Source: Streptomyces sp. NRRL F-525
Lineage (GTDB): Bacteria > Actinomycetota > Actinomycetes > Streptomycetales > Streptomycetaceae
Length of the DNA: 64,000 nucleotides
NCBI RefSeq assembly: GCF_000716605.1
Contig: NZ_JNXE01000029.1
Coordinates: 73,401 to 137,400, forward strand
Direction of reading: 5' to 3'
Part shown: positions 45,331 to 54,729 of the stretch, piece after piece
Numbering within the stretch: the stretch's first letter is position 1
How the letters are laid out: every line of letters starts with the position of its first letter
Translations under genes and position numbers: made by a program
The notes under the pieces: generated by a model
Databases searched by the model: none
Told to the model about the DNA's origin: nothing
What the model saw: only the letters and a program-made list of their open reading frames with translations

Positions 45331-48300
45331 CTACGACGTGACCTTCTCGATCTTCACGCTGCCCAGCCCCGCGACCGTGCCGTGGGCGTTGACCAGCTGG
45401 ACCTGGCCGAAGAACTCGCGTCCCTCGGGGGCCGGGGCCAGGGCGGTGACGCTGCCGGAGACGGTCGCCGAGGCGCCCGTGGCGAGCTTCACCGGGGTCG
45501 AACCGTCGACGGTCACCGTGCCGAGCGCCGGGGAGAAGAACACGTCCCGGTAGTCGTACGCGGTGGACCCGGACGGCACCGAGTAGCCCACGACCTCGAC
45601 CGTGTACGTACCGGCGGCCGGGTTGGCGATGGAGACGGACTCCTCCGAGTCGCCGTCGGCGGAGGTGCCGACGACGGTCCCGGCGGCGTTCTTCACCGTC
45701 AGGTCCAGGTCCGCCGCCGTGTCCGACACGTTGCCGATCGCGACGTCCAGGGACGTGGCGCCGGCCGGGACATCGACCGTGGTGGTCTGGGTGACGCCCT
45801 CGGTGATGGTGGGCCGCGCGGTCAGCGAGGAGCCGAGCGGGCCGCCCTTCAACGTGCCGGTGAGGGCCGCGTAGTTGTTGGTCACCTTCCACGAGGCGGT
45901 GGCCGGGACGCCGACCTTCGCCTCGGGCACGGTCACGGTCTCCGGGTCGAAGGCCGCGCCGAGGACGGTGGCGTCCAGCTTGTACGGGTTGTCGAGCAGC
46001 GGCGAGGTGCGGCGCGCCTCGACCTCGATCTCCCAGACGCCGGCCTGCGGGTCCGCGTACGACCGCACGTCGGGCTTGCAGCCGTTGCCGTCGAGGTAGT
46101 TGTTGTAGCAGTACGGGGTGCCGGTGTCCTCGACCGGAACGCCGTACGGGTGGATCGAGATGAACCGCGTCTGGCTCTTGTCCTTCAGCCCGCTGATGGC
46201 GACCTCAAGGGCCTTGGCGCCCGCCGGGACGGTCACGAAGTACGACTGCGTGCTGTTGCGCTGCACCGAACTCGCGGTGGAGTAGGTGTAGTTGACGGGA
46301 GTCGAGACCACGACCGTCGTGAGGATCTGCTTGTCCAGGCCCTCGGTCTTCGGGTCGTCGACCTCCAGGATCGCGCTCTTGATGCCCGAACTCCTGGGCG
46401 CCGCCTGCACCTTGACCGTCACCGGCTGGTTCAGCGGGAGCTTGACCTCGTCCGAGCCGACGATCCGGAAGGTGTCACCGGCGTTGTTCTCGAAGTGCAG
46501 CTCGTGCCGAACCGCCTTGTCCGCACCGGTGGTTCGCGTGATCGTGATGTCGTACGTCTTCTTCGCGCCGGCCTTGAGGCCGCCCTCGCGGTCGTACAGT
46601 CCCGTGCCGAAGCCCGGGGTCTTCAGCGCGTAGTCGATCGCCGTGTCGACGGGAGCCTTCACCGTGTACTCGTGGGCGCTCGCGCCGTCCTTGATGGACT
46701 TCCACGCGTCCACGATGTTGATGAGGCCCGCGCCCTCCTCGTAGGCCTGAACACCCTTGATGTGATCGGCCGTCGAGGTCAGCGCCGTGCGCAGGGTCGC
46801 CGGGGTGAGGGCGATGTGCTTCTGCTTCGCGGCGCTCAGCAGCAGCGCCGAGGCGCCCGCCGCCTGCGGGGAGGCCATCGAGGTGCCCTGGAGCATCGAG
46901 TAGCCGGCCGGCAGCGTGTAACCCGCCTCGGCGACCGGGGAACCCGGCAGCCAGGTCTGGGTCGAGTTGATCGCGGCGCCGGGCGCGACGAGCGTCGGCG
47001 TGAAGCCGCCGTCCTCACGCGGACCGCGCGAGGAGAACGGCAGCAGCTGGTACGAAGTCGCCACCTGCGAGCCGTAGTTGGCCGCCCAGGTCTGCTTCGA
47101 GATCGAGGCGCCGACCGAGATCACCTTGTCGGCCAGGCCGGGGTCGCCGATCGTGTTGGCGCCCGGACCGGAGTTGCCGGCCGAGATCACGAGCTGCACG
47201 CCGTACGTGTCGATGAGGCGCGTGTAGAGCTCGGCGCGCGCGTTGTTGCCGTCGTTCAGCGCGGGCAGGCCGCCGATCGACATGTTGACGATGTCGACAC
47301 CGCGGTTGGCGACGAGGTCGATCATGCCCTCGGTGAGCGCCACGTTGGTGCAGCCGCCGGTCCAGGTGCAGGCACGCGAGGAGACGAGCTTCGCGCCGGG
47401 CGCCTCGCCGTTCATCTTGCCGCCGAACAGGCCGTTGGCCGCGGTGATGCCGGCGACGTGCGTGCCGTGCTCGGACTCGATGACACCGATGTTGACGAAG
47501 TCCGCGGTCTTGCCGACCCAGGACCCGCCGTACGGGTCCATGGGGACGTCCTTGCTGATCTGCACGACGAACGGCTGCCGCTCGACGACGTCCGTCGCCG
47601 GGTTGTCGGTCCCGAAGTAGCCGATCTGGTAGCCGTCCTTGTACGGCTTCATCGGGGTGTCGTCGCTGAAGTTCTGGTTGTTGTTCAGGTCGACCGTCAC
47701 CGTGCCGGCCGCCGGGTCGTACAGGACACCCCACGCGTCGGTGGTGTCACCGTCACGGTTCGCGTCGCCCTTCGCGTCACCGCCGGTGGTGTACGACTCC
47801 TTGAACGTGCTGATCTCGTACGACCCCGCGGGCGCCGTCCAACTCGTGCCGCCGTAGGTGAAGTCGGGGCCGGAGACGGCCGTCACCATCGGGCGCCAGG
47901 TCTGGTCGCCGTCGACGATCGGGTCGGTCGAGGTGACCCAGTCGACGATCTTACGCTCGCCGGTGGTGGTCTTCTGCAGCGCCGGGTGGCCGAGGTCGAC
48001 GCCGGAGTCGAGGATGCCGATCGTGATGCCGCGGCCGTCCGCCTTCGGGTTCTTCTTCACGAAGTCGACGGCGCCCGTCTCGAAGGACGGGTTGTACGGG
48101 TTCTCGGCGGGGGTGCTCTTGCTCGGCCCGGAGTAAGTGGTCGCGCTGGACGCGTTCTTGGCGCCCTTCGCGGTGTCCGCGCTCGGCGTCGGATCGTCGA
48201 GGGCGATCTCCTGCCGCAGGTCGATGGCCTGCACCGAGGACAGCTTCGCGGCGGCGGCGATCGCCGAGTCGGCCTTGCCGGTCGGGACGGTGGCGCGGAC

Positions 48301-48624
48301 GTAGCCGAGCTTGTCGTAGGTGCGGCCCACGGAGCCGCCCTTGACCGCGTCCAGCTGCTGGGCGACCTGCTCGGTCGCGCCCGGCGCGGTGGCGATCATC
48401 ATCGTGACGTTCTTGTCGCCGTCGGCCTTGGCCGTGGCGAGCAGGTCGGCGTCGTCCGAACCGAGCTTGGCGGCGGCGGACTTGATGCTCGGGTCCGCGG
48501 AGGTGGTGGCGGACGGTGAGTCGGCGGAGAAGGCCATGGGTATCGGCCCGGCCGCGGAGAGCGCGGCGACGAGACCGGCGGCCACGGATATCCGGGCCAC
48601 GCGTCTCTGGTGGGAGAGGGTCAT
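45331..48624 (-). CDS. Large secreted subtilisin-family serine protease (S8)
   Basis: The 1097-residue protein has a signal peptide (LVAALSAAGPIPMAFSADSP), a propeptide-like region, and a catalytic domain with Asp near 204 (ITIGILDSGVDLGHP), His near 385 (ESEHGTHVAGI) and Ser near 581 (QGTSMASPQAAGASALLLS). About 150 residues are inserted between Asp and His, including an acidic repeat that may bind calcium. The C-terminal 450 residues are several beta-sandwich domains probably binding substrate or cell wall. The ATG at 48624 was preferred to 48630 because AAGGG then lies six bases upstream. Confidence 0.92.
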   Translation of the reverse strand: MTLSHQRRVARISVAAGLVAALSAAGPIPMAFSADSPSATTSADPSIKSAAAKLGSDDADLLATAKADGDKNVTMMIATAPGATEQVAQQLDAVKGGSVGRTYDKLGYVRATVPTGKADSAIAAAAKLSSVQAIDLRQEIALDDPTPSADTAKGAKNASSATTYSGPSKSTPAENPYNPSFETGAVDFVKKNPKADGRGITIGILDSGVDLGHPALQKTTTGERKIVDWVTSTDPIVDGDQTWRPMVTAVSGPDFTYGGTSWTAPAGSYEISTFKESYTTGGDAKGDANRDGDTTDAWGVLYDPAAGTVTVDLNNNQNFSDDTPMKPYKDGYQIGYFGTDNPATDVVERQPFVVQISKDVPMDPYGGSWVGKTADFVNIGVIESEHGTHVAGITAANGLFGGKMNGEAPGAKLVSSRACTWTGGCTNVALTEGMIDLVANRGVDIVNMSIGGLPALNDGNNARAELYTRLIDTYGVQLVISAGNSGPGANTIGDPGLADKVISVGASISKQTWAANYGSQVATSYQLLPFSSRGPREDGGFTPTLVAPGAAINSTQTWLPGSPVAEAGYTLPAGYSMLQGTSMASPQAAGASALLLSAAKQKHIALTPATLRTALTSTADHIKGVQAYEEGAGLINIVDAWKSIKDGASAHEYTVKAPVDTAIDYALKTPGFGTGLYDREGGLKAGAKKTYDITITRTTGADKAVRHELHFENNAGDTFRIVGSDEVKLPLNQPVTVKVQAAPRSSGIKSAILEVDDPKTEGLDKQILTTVVVSTPVNYTYSTASSVQRNSTQSYFVTVPAGAKALEVAISGLKDKSQTRFISIHPYGVPVEDTGTPYCYNNYLDGNGCKPDVRSYADPQAGVWEIEVEARRTSPLLDNPYKLDATVLGAAFDPETVTVPEAKVGVPATASWKVTNNYAALTGTLKGGPLGSSLTARPTITEGVTQTTTVDVPAGATSLDVAIGNVSDTAADLDLTVKNAAGTVVGTSADGDSEESVSIANPAAGTYTVEVVGYSVPSGSTAYDYRDVFFSPALGTVTVDGSTPVKLATGASATVSGSVTALAPAPEGREFFGQVQLVNAHGTVAGLGSVKIEKVTS

Positions 48625-48737
48625 CGGCATCCCTTGTAGGTGAAGAATCCAGTGCCGGACGAGGGCACAGCTTTACCCAAGGGACGGTTGTTTGGGAAGT
48701 GTTGACCGAAACGCTATGAACGTATGGGGAAAACCCC

Positions 48738-49313
48738 CTATTCGTTCCCGTGGTTCGAACGGGCGTAGTGACGGGACGCCTTCGCGCGGTTGCCGCAGGC
48801 CGCCATCGAGCACCAGCGGCGGGTGCCGTTCCGCGACGTGTCGAAGAAGCGCAGGATGCAGGCCTCGTGGGCGCAGCGGCGGATGCGGTCCGGGGCGGTG
48901 GAGAGCAGCTCCAGATAACTGCGGGCGGCGAGCCAGCCGGGCCCCCACCTGGGGTCCTGGAACTCCGGCACCTCGCCGGGCCCGTCGGCGGTGAGGGTGG
49001 CGCGGATGCGTCCCATGCCGAGCACGCCGTCGAGGTCGTCCGTGCGGCCGTCGTCGAGGGCCGTCTTCAGCGCGCCGCGCGCGATGTTGACGTGCGTCAG
49101 GGTGATCGTGTCGGCCGCGAACCGCCCGTCGAGCCCGTTCGACGCGAGCCACACGGCGAGCCCGCCCGGGACCGTGAGCAGATCCTGTACGGCCCCGTCC
49201 CGCATCCACCACGTGTTGAGCAGGTCGAGCGCGAGCGGCTCGCCGATGAGCGGCCGCGGGTCCTCGGTGAGGGGCATCGGCTTCGTCTTCGACTTCGACG
49301 TGGGCTTCGGCAT
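48738..49313 (-). CDS. CGNR zinc-finger / ABATE-domain transcriptional regulator
   Basis: The 191-residue protein has an N-terminal ABATE stress-response domain (EPLALDLLNTWWMRDGAVQD) and a C-terminal CGNR zinc finger: CAHEAC, FFDTSRNGTRRWCSMAACGN and RAKASRHYAR. It is presumed to bind DNA through the finger. It is divergent from a glyoxalase-family gene, with a 9-base inverted repeat near its own start, so local control of the neighbouring pair is likely. Confidence 0.9.
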   Translation of the reverse strand: MPKPTSKSKTKPMPLTEDPRPLIGEPLALDLLNTWWMRDGAVQDLLTVPGGLAVWLASNGLDGRFAADTITLTHVNIARGALKTALDDGRTDDLDGVLGMGRIRATLTADGPGEVPEFQDPRWGPGWLAARSYLELLSTAPDRIRRCAHEACILRFFDTSRNGTRRWCSMAACGNRAKASRHYARSNHGNE

Positions 49314-49336
49314 ATCGGGTGCCTCTCTTCTGATCT

Positions 49337-49362
49337 AACCGGTCAAGAGTACGTGACCGGTT
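49337..49362. promoter_or_regulatory. Inverted repeat between CGNR regulator and VOC gene
   Basis: Perfect 9-base arms AACCGGTCA and TGACCGGTT are separated by eight bases. A weaker TAACC...GGTTA pair follows at about 49378-49405. Both lie in the divergent promoter region and are candidate sites for the CGNR protein. Confidence 0.65.
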
Positions 49363-49424
49363 GACCCTCACCGATTCTAACCACTAAAGTCATCGACAAC
49401 GGTTATGTCAGCGAAGGGCTTCCC

Positions 49425-49874
49425 ATGACCCCGCACCTCGGCCACATCGGCCTGAACGTCACCGACCTCGACCGCTCCCTCGCCTTCTACCGCGACGTCC
49501 TCGGCTTCGCGGTCCTCACCGAGGGCAAGGAGGACGACCGCCGGTACGCGTTCCTGGGCGACGGCGACGACGCCCGCCCCGTCCTCACTCTCTGGCAGCA
49601 GGCGCAGGGGCCGTACACCGCCGACCACGCCGGACTGCACCACCTGGCGTTCGCGGCCGACTCGATCGAGCGCGTCCGCCACTACGAGGAGGCGCTCAAG
49701 GCGTACGGCGCCGAGTTCGCGTACGAGGGCGTGGTCGCCCACCGCGAGGGCGCGGCCTCCGGCGGCATCTTCTTCCACGACCCGGACGGCACCCGCCTGG
49801 AGATCTCGGTGCCGACCGGCGCGGAGGACGCCCCGGTCCCCGACGCCGAGGCCCCGACCTGCGGCTTCTTCTAG
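49425..49874 (+). CDS. VOC/glyoxalase-family protein
   Basis: The 149-residue protein contains two beta-alpha-beta-beta-beta modules: HLGHIGLNVTDLDRSLAFYR first and AGLHHLAFAADSIERVRHYE second. The metal ligands of this fold appear as H in the first strand, H in LHHLAF and E in TRLEISVP. Reactions in the family include glyoxal removal, ring cleavage and antibiotic resistance; the substrate here is not evident. It is followed two bases later by a flavin-fold gene, forming a two-gene operon. Confidence 0.88.
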   Translation: MTPHLGHIGLNVTDLDRSLAFYRDVLGFAVLTEGKEDDRRYAFLGDGDDARPVLTLWQQAQGPYTADHAGLHHLAFAADSIERVRHYEEALKAYGAEFAYEGVVAHREGAASGGIFFHDPDGTRLEISVPTGAEDAPVPDAEAPTCGFF

Positions 49875-49876
49875 CC

Positions 49877-50776
49877 ATGGACGCCATGAGCGCCTATCAC
49901 GAGGGCTCCCGCGCTGTGCAGGACCGGGTAGGGGTACGTGAACTCGCCGACCACGTCGGCCAGATCATCGGCCAGGGCATCAAACCGGTGGCCGCCGCGT
50001 TCCTCGAACTCCAGCCCCTCCTGATCCTGGGCGCGGCAGACCCGGCAACGGGCAAGGTATGGGCCTCCCCACTCACCGGCACCCCCGGCTTCGTCCACGC
50101 GACGGGCCCGCACCAGATTTCGATCACCGGCGCCACCCGTCCCACCGACCCCCTCACCCCGGCCCTAGCCGAGGCGCGGGACCTCCCGGTCGGCACGATC
50201 GCCCTGGACCCCCGCACCCGCCGCCGTATGAGAGTGGACGGCCAACTCCGCCGCACGGCAAGGGGATTGGCGATCGAGGCGGAGCGGGTCTTCTCCAACT
50301 GCCCCAAATACATCCAACGGAGAGAGTCCTACGAGACGGTCGCGCCCCGCGAACCCGAGCGCCCCCGGCACACCACCGAACTGACTCCTACGCAGGCCGA
50401 GTTCATCACGAAGGCCGACACCTTCTTCCTGGCCACCGTCCACGAACACGGCGCCGACGCCAGCCACCGGGGCGGCAACCCCGGCTTCGTACAAGCGACT
50501 TCACCCCACGAGCTGACCTGGCCTGACTACACGGGCAACGCCATGTTCCTCAGCCTCGGCAACCTCCACACCGACCCCCGCGCCGGCCTCCTCTTCCTGG
50601 ACTGGACGACGGGTACAACACTCCAACTCACCGGCGAGGCAAGGACGGAGTTCGACGGTGAGGGAAAGCGCAGGGTGCGTTTCACTCTGACCGAGGTAGT
50701 GGAGACCCCCGCAGCACTCCCCCTCCGCTGGTCCGCCCCCGAATACTCCCCTGCCAACCCAACCCCGGCGAGATAA
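49877..50776 (+). CDS. Pyridoxamine 5'-phosphate oxidase-fold (FMN-binding split barrel) protein
   Basis: The 299-residue protein contains a C-terminal split-barrel domain (FITKADTFFLATVHEHGADA, PGFVQATSPHELTWPDYTGN, GRAGLLFLDW-like strand) and an N-terminal part that repeats the same fold in weaker form (LLILGAADPATGKVWASPLT). Proteins of this type bind FMN or F420 and reduce small molecules. An ATG three codons later (MSAYHEG) is an alternative start. Co-transcription with the VOC gene suggests joint detoxification, which is inference. Confidence 0.85.
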   Translation: MDAMSAYHEGSRAVQDRVGVRELADHVGQIIGQGIKPVAAAFLELQPLLILGAADPATGKVWASPLTGTPGFVHATGPHQISITGATRPTDPLTPALAEARDLPVGTIALDPRTRRRMRVDGQLRRTARGLAIEAERVFSNCPKYIQRRESYETVAPREPERPRHTTELTPTQAEFITKADTFFLATVHEHGADASHRGGNPGFVQATSPHELTWPDYTGNAMFLSLGNLHTDPRAGLLFLDWTTGTTLQLTGEARTEFDGEGKRRVRFTLTEVVETPAALPLRWSAPEYSPANPTPAR

Positions 50777-50860
50777 GCGCCCTAAAGGGGCGCGGGGCTG
50801 TATCGATTTGCGGCTCCGCCGCGTGGGCGCGACCAGCCCCAACGGCGCCGCACCCAAACA
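50777..50860. repeat. Dispersed Streptomyces intergenic repeat, copy 2
   Basis: A hairpin (GCGCCC, loop TAAAG, GGGCGC, 50777-50793) leads into GGGGCGCGGGG, an insert containing GCGGCTCCGCCGC, then GCGCGACCAGCC and ACGGCGCCGC. The shared blocks match 4305-4370. It follows the flavin-fold gene and precedes the Nudix gene. Confidence 0.7.
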
Positions 50861-50904
50861 ACGACCCATTGCGGCACCTCCCACAGCGCACTTAACGTCT
50901 CCGG

Positions 50905-51363
50905 ATGCGCCAAAAGCTGAGGGTCGCCGCCTACGCCGTCTGCGTCAGGGACAGCCAACTCCTCCTGGCCCGGTCACCAGCCGAGCGCGGAGGCCACGAG
51001 TGGGTCCTCCCCGGCGGCGGCATGGACCACGGCGAACACCCGAACGACACCGTCGTAAGGGAACTGGAGGAGGAGACCGGCTACCACGTCGAGGTCACCG
51101 GCTTCCTCGGCATGGACTCCATCCACCACGTCATCCCATGGAGCTACCACCGCAAGGTGGACCAGCACGGCCTCCGCCTCGTCTACGAGGCGAAGATCGT
51201 CGGCGGCGAACTGCGCAACGAGATCGGCGGGTCCACCGACATGGCCGCCTGGCATCCACTGGACGACGTACCCGGCCTGCCCCGGGTCCGGTTGATCGAC
51301 ATCGCGCTACGACTGTGGCGCGAGCGTCCGGCCGCAGGACGGGTCGAACGGGTCCCGGAATAG
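50905..51363 (+). CDS. Nudix hydrolase
   Basis: The 152-residue protein has a perfect Nudix box at residues 38-60 (GGMDHGEHPNDTVV then RELEEETGY), where the glutamates bind the metal that hydrolyses a nucleoside-diphosphate-linked substrate. An N-terminal strand set (RVAAYAVCVRDSQLLLARSP) and a C-terminal WHPLDDVPGLPRVRLIDIAL complete the fold. Substrate is not predictable from the sequence; actinobacterial relatives are often annotated as MutT-like. It is a single gene with its promoter in or after the dispersed repeat. Confidence 0.92.
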   Translation: MRQKLRVAAYAVCVRDSQLLLARSPAERGGHEWVLPGGGMDHGEHPNDTVVRELEEETGYHVEVTGFLGMDSIHHVIPWSYHRKVDQHGLRLVYEAKIVGGELRNEIGGSTDMAAWHPLDDVPGLPRVRLIDIALRLWRERPAAGRVERVPE

Positions 51364-51615
51364 CTTCAGTACCCCGGCAGATGAACACGGAGTAGCCGCC
51401 TCCCGGCGGCTCGACGAGCGTTCACGAACGCACAGGGGTCTTCAAGATCGACGTACGGTGATCGGCGCTACGCGTTGCCGTCTCGTTTACGCGCAGGTCA
51501 TCCCCGATGCCAAGCATCCAGTACGAGCGGGAAGTTCGCGACCGCGATCGAAAACCGATCGCCGCGCACCCCCGCGACCACTGCCGACGCAGTTCGTACT
51601 CGGGGAGATCGCGCC

Positions 51616-53388
51616 ATGTCGCGCACACGCTCTGTCGCCAGCTCCGCGCTGGGGGTCAACCGCCGTACCGTCCTCGCCGCCACCGCGGCCGTGTCCGTGT
51701 CCGCGGGCGTCGGATACGCCCTGCGGCCCACCGACAGCCAGGCCGCCACAGTCACCGCCGATGCTGCCAACGCCGCCGCCGAGGCACCCGTCGCGCACTC
51801 CCGCGTGGCACCGGCCGCACCCCTCGCGCCGTACACCAAGGGCACCACCCTCGCCACGGTCGCCGCCCCGCGCACCAGCTCCGGCTACCGCCGCCTCGGC
51901 GACGGCGCGGGCTGGAAGCGCGTCGTGCGCGGCGACCTCGCCAACGCCAAGTCCGGGCGCGCGGGCCGCCGTACGGCACTCGCGTCGTTCGTACAGTTCA
52001 CCGACCTGCACCTGATGGACGTTCAGCACCCGCTGCGCCTGGAGTACCTGCGCTCGACCGACAAGCACGCGTGGCGCCCGCACGAGGCGCTGACCGTGCA
52101 GGGCGGGATCTCGCTGGTCGAGCGGGTCAACGCGCTGCGCGGCGCGCCGGTGACCGGCTCCCCGCTGCACTTCGTGATGACCACCGGCGACAACACGGAC
52201 AACAACGCGAAGTCCGAGCTGGAATGGTTCATGAAGATCATGAGCGGCGGCCGGTTCACCCCCAACACCGGTGACCCGCGCCACTACGAGGGCGTCCAGA
52301 ACAGCGGCCTCAAGCTGTACTGGCAGGCCGAATCCACCGTGCGCGACGGCGACAAGCAGGTCGGCTTCCCGCACCTCAAGGGCTTCCTGGCCGCCGCGAT
52401 CCGCGAGGTCCGCAGCCCCGGCCTCAACCTGCCCTGGTACTCCACGGTCGGCAACCACGACGCGCTGCCGCTCGGCTGCTTCGGCTCGCACGCGGACCCG
52501 TACCTCACCGAACTCGCCATCGGCGGCAAGAAGTTGATGACCGCGACGGCGGCCGAGGCGAAGAAGCTGCAGAACTCGATCCGGGACGCCAAGGACCCCA
52601 AGGGCTCCGGCTACCGCGACTTCCTCAAGGCGCACGCCCGCTCCGCGCGCTCGATCACGCCGGACGAGAACCGCGCCCCGTACACCTCCGCCGAGTACCT
52701 CAAGGCCCACCTCGACCCGGCCTACCAGGGCCTCGGTCCGGTCGGCCACGGCTACTCCTCCGCGAACGTCGACGCGGGCACCCAGTACTACGCGTTCCGC
52801 ATCGCCGATGACGTGATCGGCATCAGCCTCGACACCACGGACGCGGGCGGCCACTACGAAGGGTCCATCGGGGCAACGCAGTTGAGGTGGCTGGACAAGA
52901 CGCTGCGCGACAACAAGGACTCGTACGCGGTGATCTTCAGCCACCACACCAGCAAGACGATGGACAACACCCGCCCCGACCCGGCGCACCCCACCGAGCG
53001 CCGCTACGAGGGCTCGGCGGTCATCGCCCTCCTCGGCAGCCACCCGAACGTGCTGGCCTGGGTCAACGGCCACATCCACCGCAACGTCATCACCCCGCAC
53101 TCGGCGCCCGACGGCCGCAGCTTCTGGGAGATCTCGACCGCCTCGCACGTCGACTACCCCCAACTCGCCCGCGTCATCGAGCTGGTGGACAACAAGGACG
53201 GCACGCTGTCCCTCTTCACCACGCTGATCGAGTCCGCGGCCCCGCACCGCACCGACTTCTCCGACCTCACCCAGACCGGCCTCGCGGCCCTGTACCGCGA
53301 ACTGTCGTACAACGCACCGGGTTCCAGCACGGTGCTGGGCGGCGACCCGAAGGACCGCAACACGGAGCTGCTCCTCAAGAAGGGCTGA
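51616..53388 (+). CDS. Tat-exported metallophosphoesterase (PPA1498 type)
   Basis: The 590-residue protein has a twin-arginine signal (GVNRRTVLAATAAVSVSAGV, R16-R17), then a calcineurin-like phosphoesterase domain: FTDLHLMD, TTGDNTDNN, VGNHDALP, IFSHHTSKT and VNGHIHRN. It is longer than simple phosphoesterases because of inserts around a predicted substrate pocket, as in the actinobacterial TIGR03767 group. It should fold with its metals in the cytoplasm and act outside. The ATG at 51616 follows GGGGAGA. The 252 bases upstream contain no gene I can support. Confidence 0.9.
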   Translation: MSRTRSVASSALGVNRRTVLAATAAVSVSAGVGYALRPTDSQAATVTADAANAAAEAPVAHSRVAPAAPLAPYTKGTTLATVAAPRTSSGYRRLGDGAGWKRVVRGDLANAKSGRAGRRTALASFVQFTDLHLMDVQHPLRLEYLRSTDKHAWRPHEALTVQGGISLVERVNALRGAPVTGSPLHFVMTTGDNTDNNAKSELEWFMKIMSGGRFTPNTGDPRHYEGVQNSGLKLYWQAESTVRDGDKQVGFPHLKGFLAAAIREVRSPGLNLPWYSTVGNHDALPLGCFGSHADPYLTELAIGGKKLMTATAAEAKKLQNSIRDAKDPKGSGYRDFLKAHARSARSITPDENRAPYTSAEYLKAHLDPAYQGLGPVGHGYSSANVDAGTQYYAFRIADDVIGISLDTTDAGGHYEGSIGATQLRWLDKTLRDNKDSYAVIFSHHTSKTMDNTRPDPAHPTERRYEGSAVIALLGSHPNVLAWVNGHIHRNVITPHSAPDGRSFWEISTASHVDYPQLARVIELVDNKDGTLSLFTTLIESAAPHRTDFSDLTQTGLAALYRELSYNAPGSSTVLGGDPKDRNTELLLKKG

Positions 53389-53466
53389 AACTCACTCAAC
53401 TGGCGTACATCCGGGCAACCTTGGCCACGCGTCGTCGAGTCCCTCCCCCCGACGAAGGGGGAAGAC

Positions 53467-54615
53467 ATGGGACTGAGAGTCCGTACGGCACTCATGGCGA
53501 CGACGGCGGTGGCGCTGTCGGTCGCACTGGCGGGACCCGCGATGGCGGCGGAGCCGGCAGGCAAGGACCACACCGCCACTCTTACGGCCATCCAGGCGGC
53601 GATCGACATCGGCGTACCCGGCGTCACGGCGACGGTGAAGGACGACGGCACCACCTGGTCGACGACAGCCGGTGTGGGCAACCTCCGCACCGGCAAGCCC
53701 CGTTCGGCCGACGACCGCTACCGGGTGGGCAGCATCACCAAGACGTTCGTGTCGACGGTGATCCTCCAACTGGAGGCGGAGGGACGCCTGTCGCTGGACG
53801 ACAAGGTGGCGAAATGGCTGCCGGGCGTGGTCGAGGGCAACGGCCACGACGGCACCAAAATCACTCTCCGCGAACTCCTCAACCACACGAGCGGCATCTT
53901 CAACTACACGGCGGACGAGGACTTCGGCACCGCGTACTTCACCAAGGACGGCTTCTTCCAGCACCGTTACGACACGAAGAGCGCGGCCGACCTGGTGGCG
54001 ATCGCGATGACCCACAAGCCGGACTTCGCCCCGGGCACGTCGTGGAACTACTCCAACACGAACTACGTCCTCGCGGGGATGGTGATCCAGAAGGTCACGG
54101 GCCACTCGTACGAGACGGAGATCCGCCGCCGCATCATCAACCCCCTCCATCTGAAGGCGACTTCACTCCCCGGCGCGAGGGTCACGGTCCCGCAGCCCAG
54201 CAGCCGCGCGTACAGCAAGCTGGCAGAAACGGCGACAGGCCCGACGTACGACGTCACGAACCTGAACCCGACCATCGCTTCTTCGGCGGGCTCACTGATC
54301 TCCGACTCCTCCGACCTGGACCGCTTCTACGGCGCGCTGCTGCGGGGCGAGTTGCTCCCGGGGAAGCAGCTGAAGGAAATGAAGACGACGGTCCCGACGG
54401 GCGACGACAGCGCCGGCACCCGCTACGGCCTGGGCCTCGCCGACATCACCCTGCCCTGCGGCGTCCACGTCTGGGGCCACGACGGCGGCATCCACGGCTC
54501 GTCGTCCGTGGCGGTGACGACGGCGGACGGGAGCCATTCCCTGGCGTTCAACTTCAACGGGGACTGGTCGGGGGACGCGGGGGCGGTGGTGGTGGGGGAG
54601 TTCTGCGGGACGTGA
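53467..54615 (+). CDS. Secreted serine hydrolase, class C beta-lactamase / D-Ala-D-Ala carboxypeptidase type
   Basis: The 382-residue protein has a signal peptide ending at AMAAEP and a penicillin-recognising fold: SxxK at S89-K92 (VGSITKTF), YSN near 195 (SWNYSNTNYVLAG) and HDG near 338 (WGHDGGIHGSS). The HDG in place of KTG is typical of D,D-peptidases and esterases of the R61-related class. It probably trims peptidoglycan or cleaves esters outside the cell. It starts 78 bases after the phosphoesterase with GGGGGAAG. Confidence 0.9.
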   Translation: MGLRVRTALMATTAVALSVALAGPAMAAEPAGKDHTATLTAIQAAIDIGVPGVTATVKDDGTTWSTTAGVGNLRTGKPRSADDRYRVGSITKTFVSTVILQLEAEGRLSLDDKVAKWLPGVVEGNGHDGTKITLRELLNHTSGIFNYTADEDFGTAYFTKDGFFQHRYDTKSAADLVAIAMTHKPDFAPGTSWNYSNTNYVLAGMVIQKVTGHSYETEIRRRIINPLHLKATSLPGARVTVPQPSSRAYSKLAETATGPTYDVTNLNPTIASSAGSLISDSSDLDRFYGALLRGELLPGKQLKEMKTTVPTGDDSAGTRYGLGLADITLPCGVHVWGHDGGIHGSSSVAVTTADGSHSLAFNFNGDWSGDAGAVVVGEFCGT

Positions 54616-54729
54616 GGCGAGGTTCGGTCGGGGGACCCGGTAGGTACGGGTACTCATGCGCGACCTGCCCGCCCCGCTGAACAGTGGCGGGTAGCGCCTC
54701 TGCGGGAGGGGTGCGAACAGGGGGAGAGC

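Noticed and set aside
45382..48519. Open frame of over 1000 codons opposite the subtilase
   Set aside because: It is the usual high-GC antisense shadow: Arg/Gly/Val-rich, no domain, while the minus-strand frame has a full catalytic triad.
51364..51615. N-terminal extension of the phosphoesterase
   Set aside because: The frame is open to 51475, but the twin-arginine signal and a good ribosome binding site fix the start at 51616.
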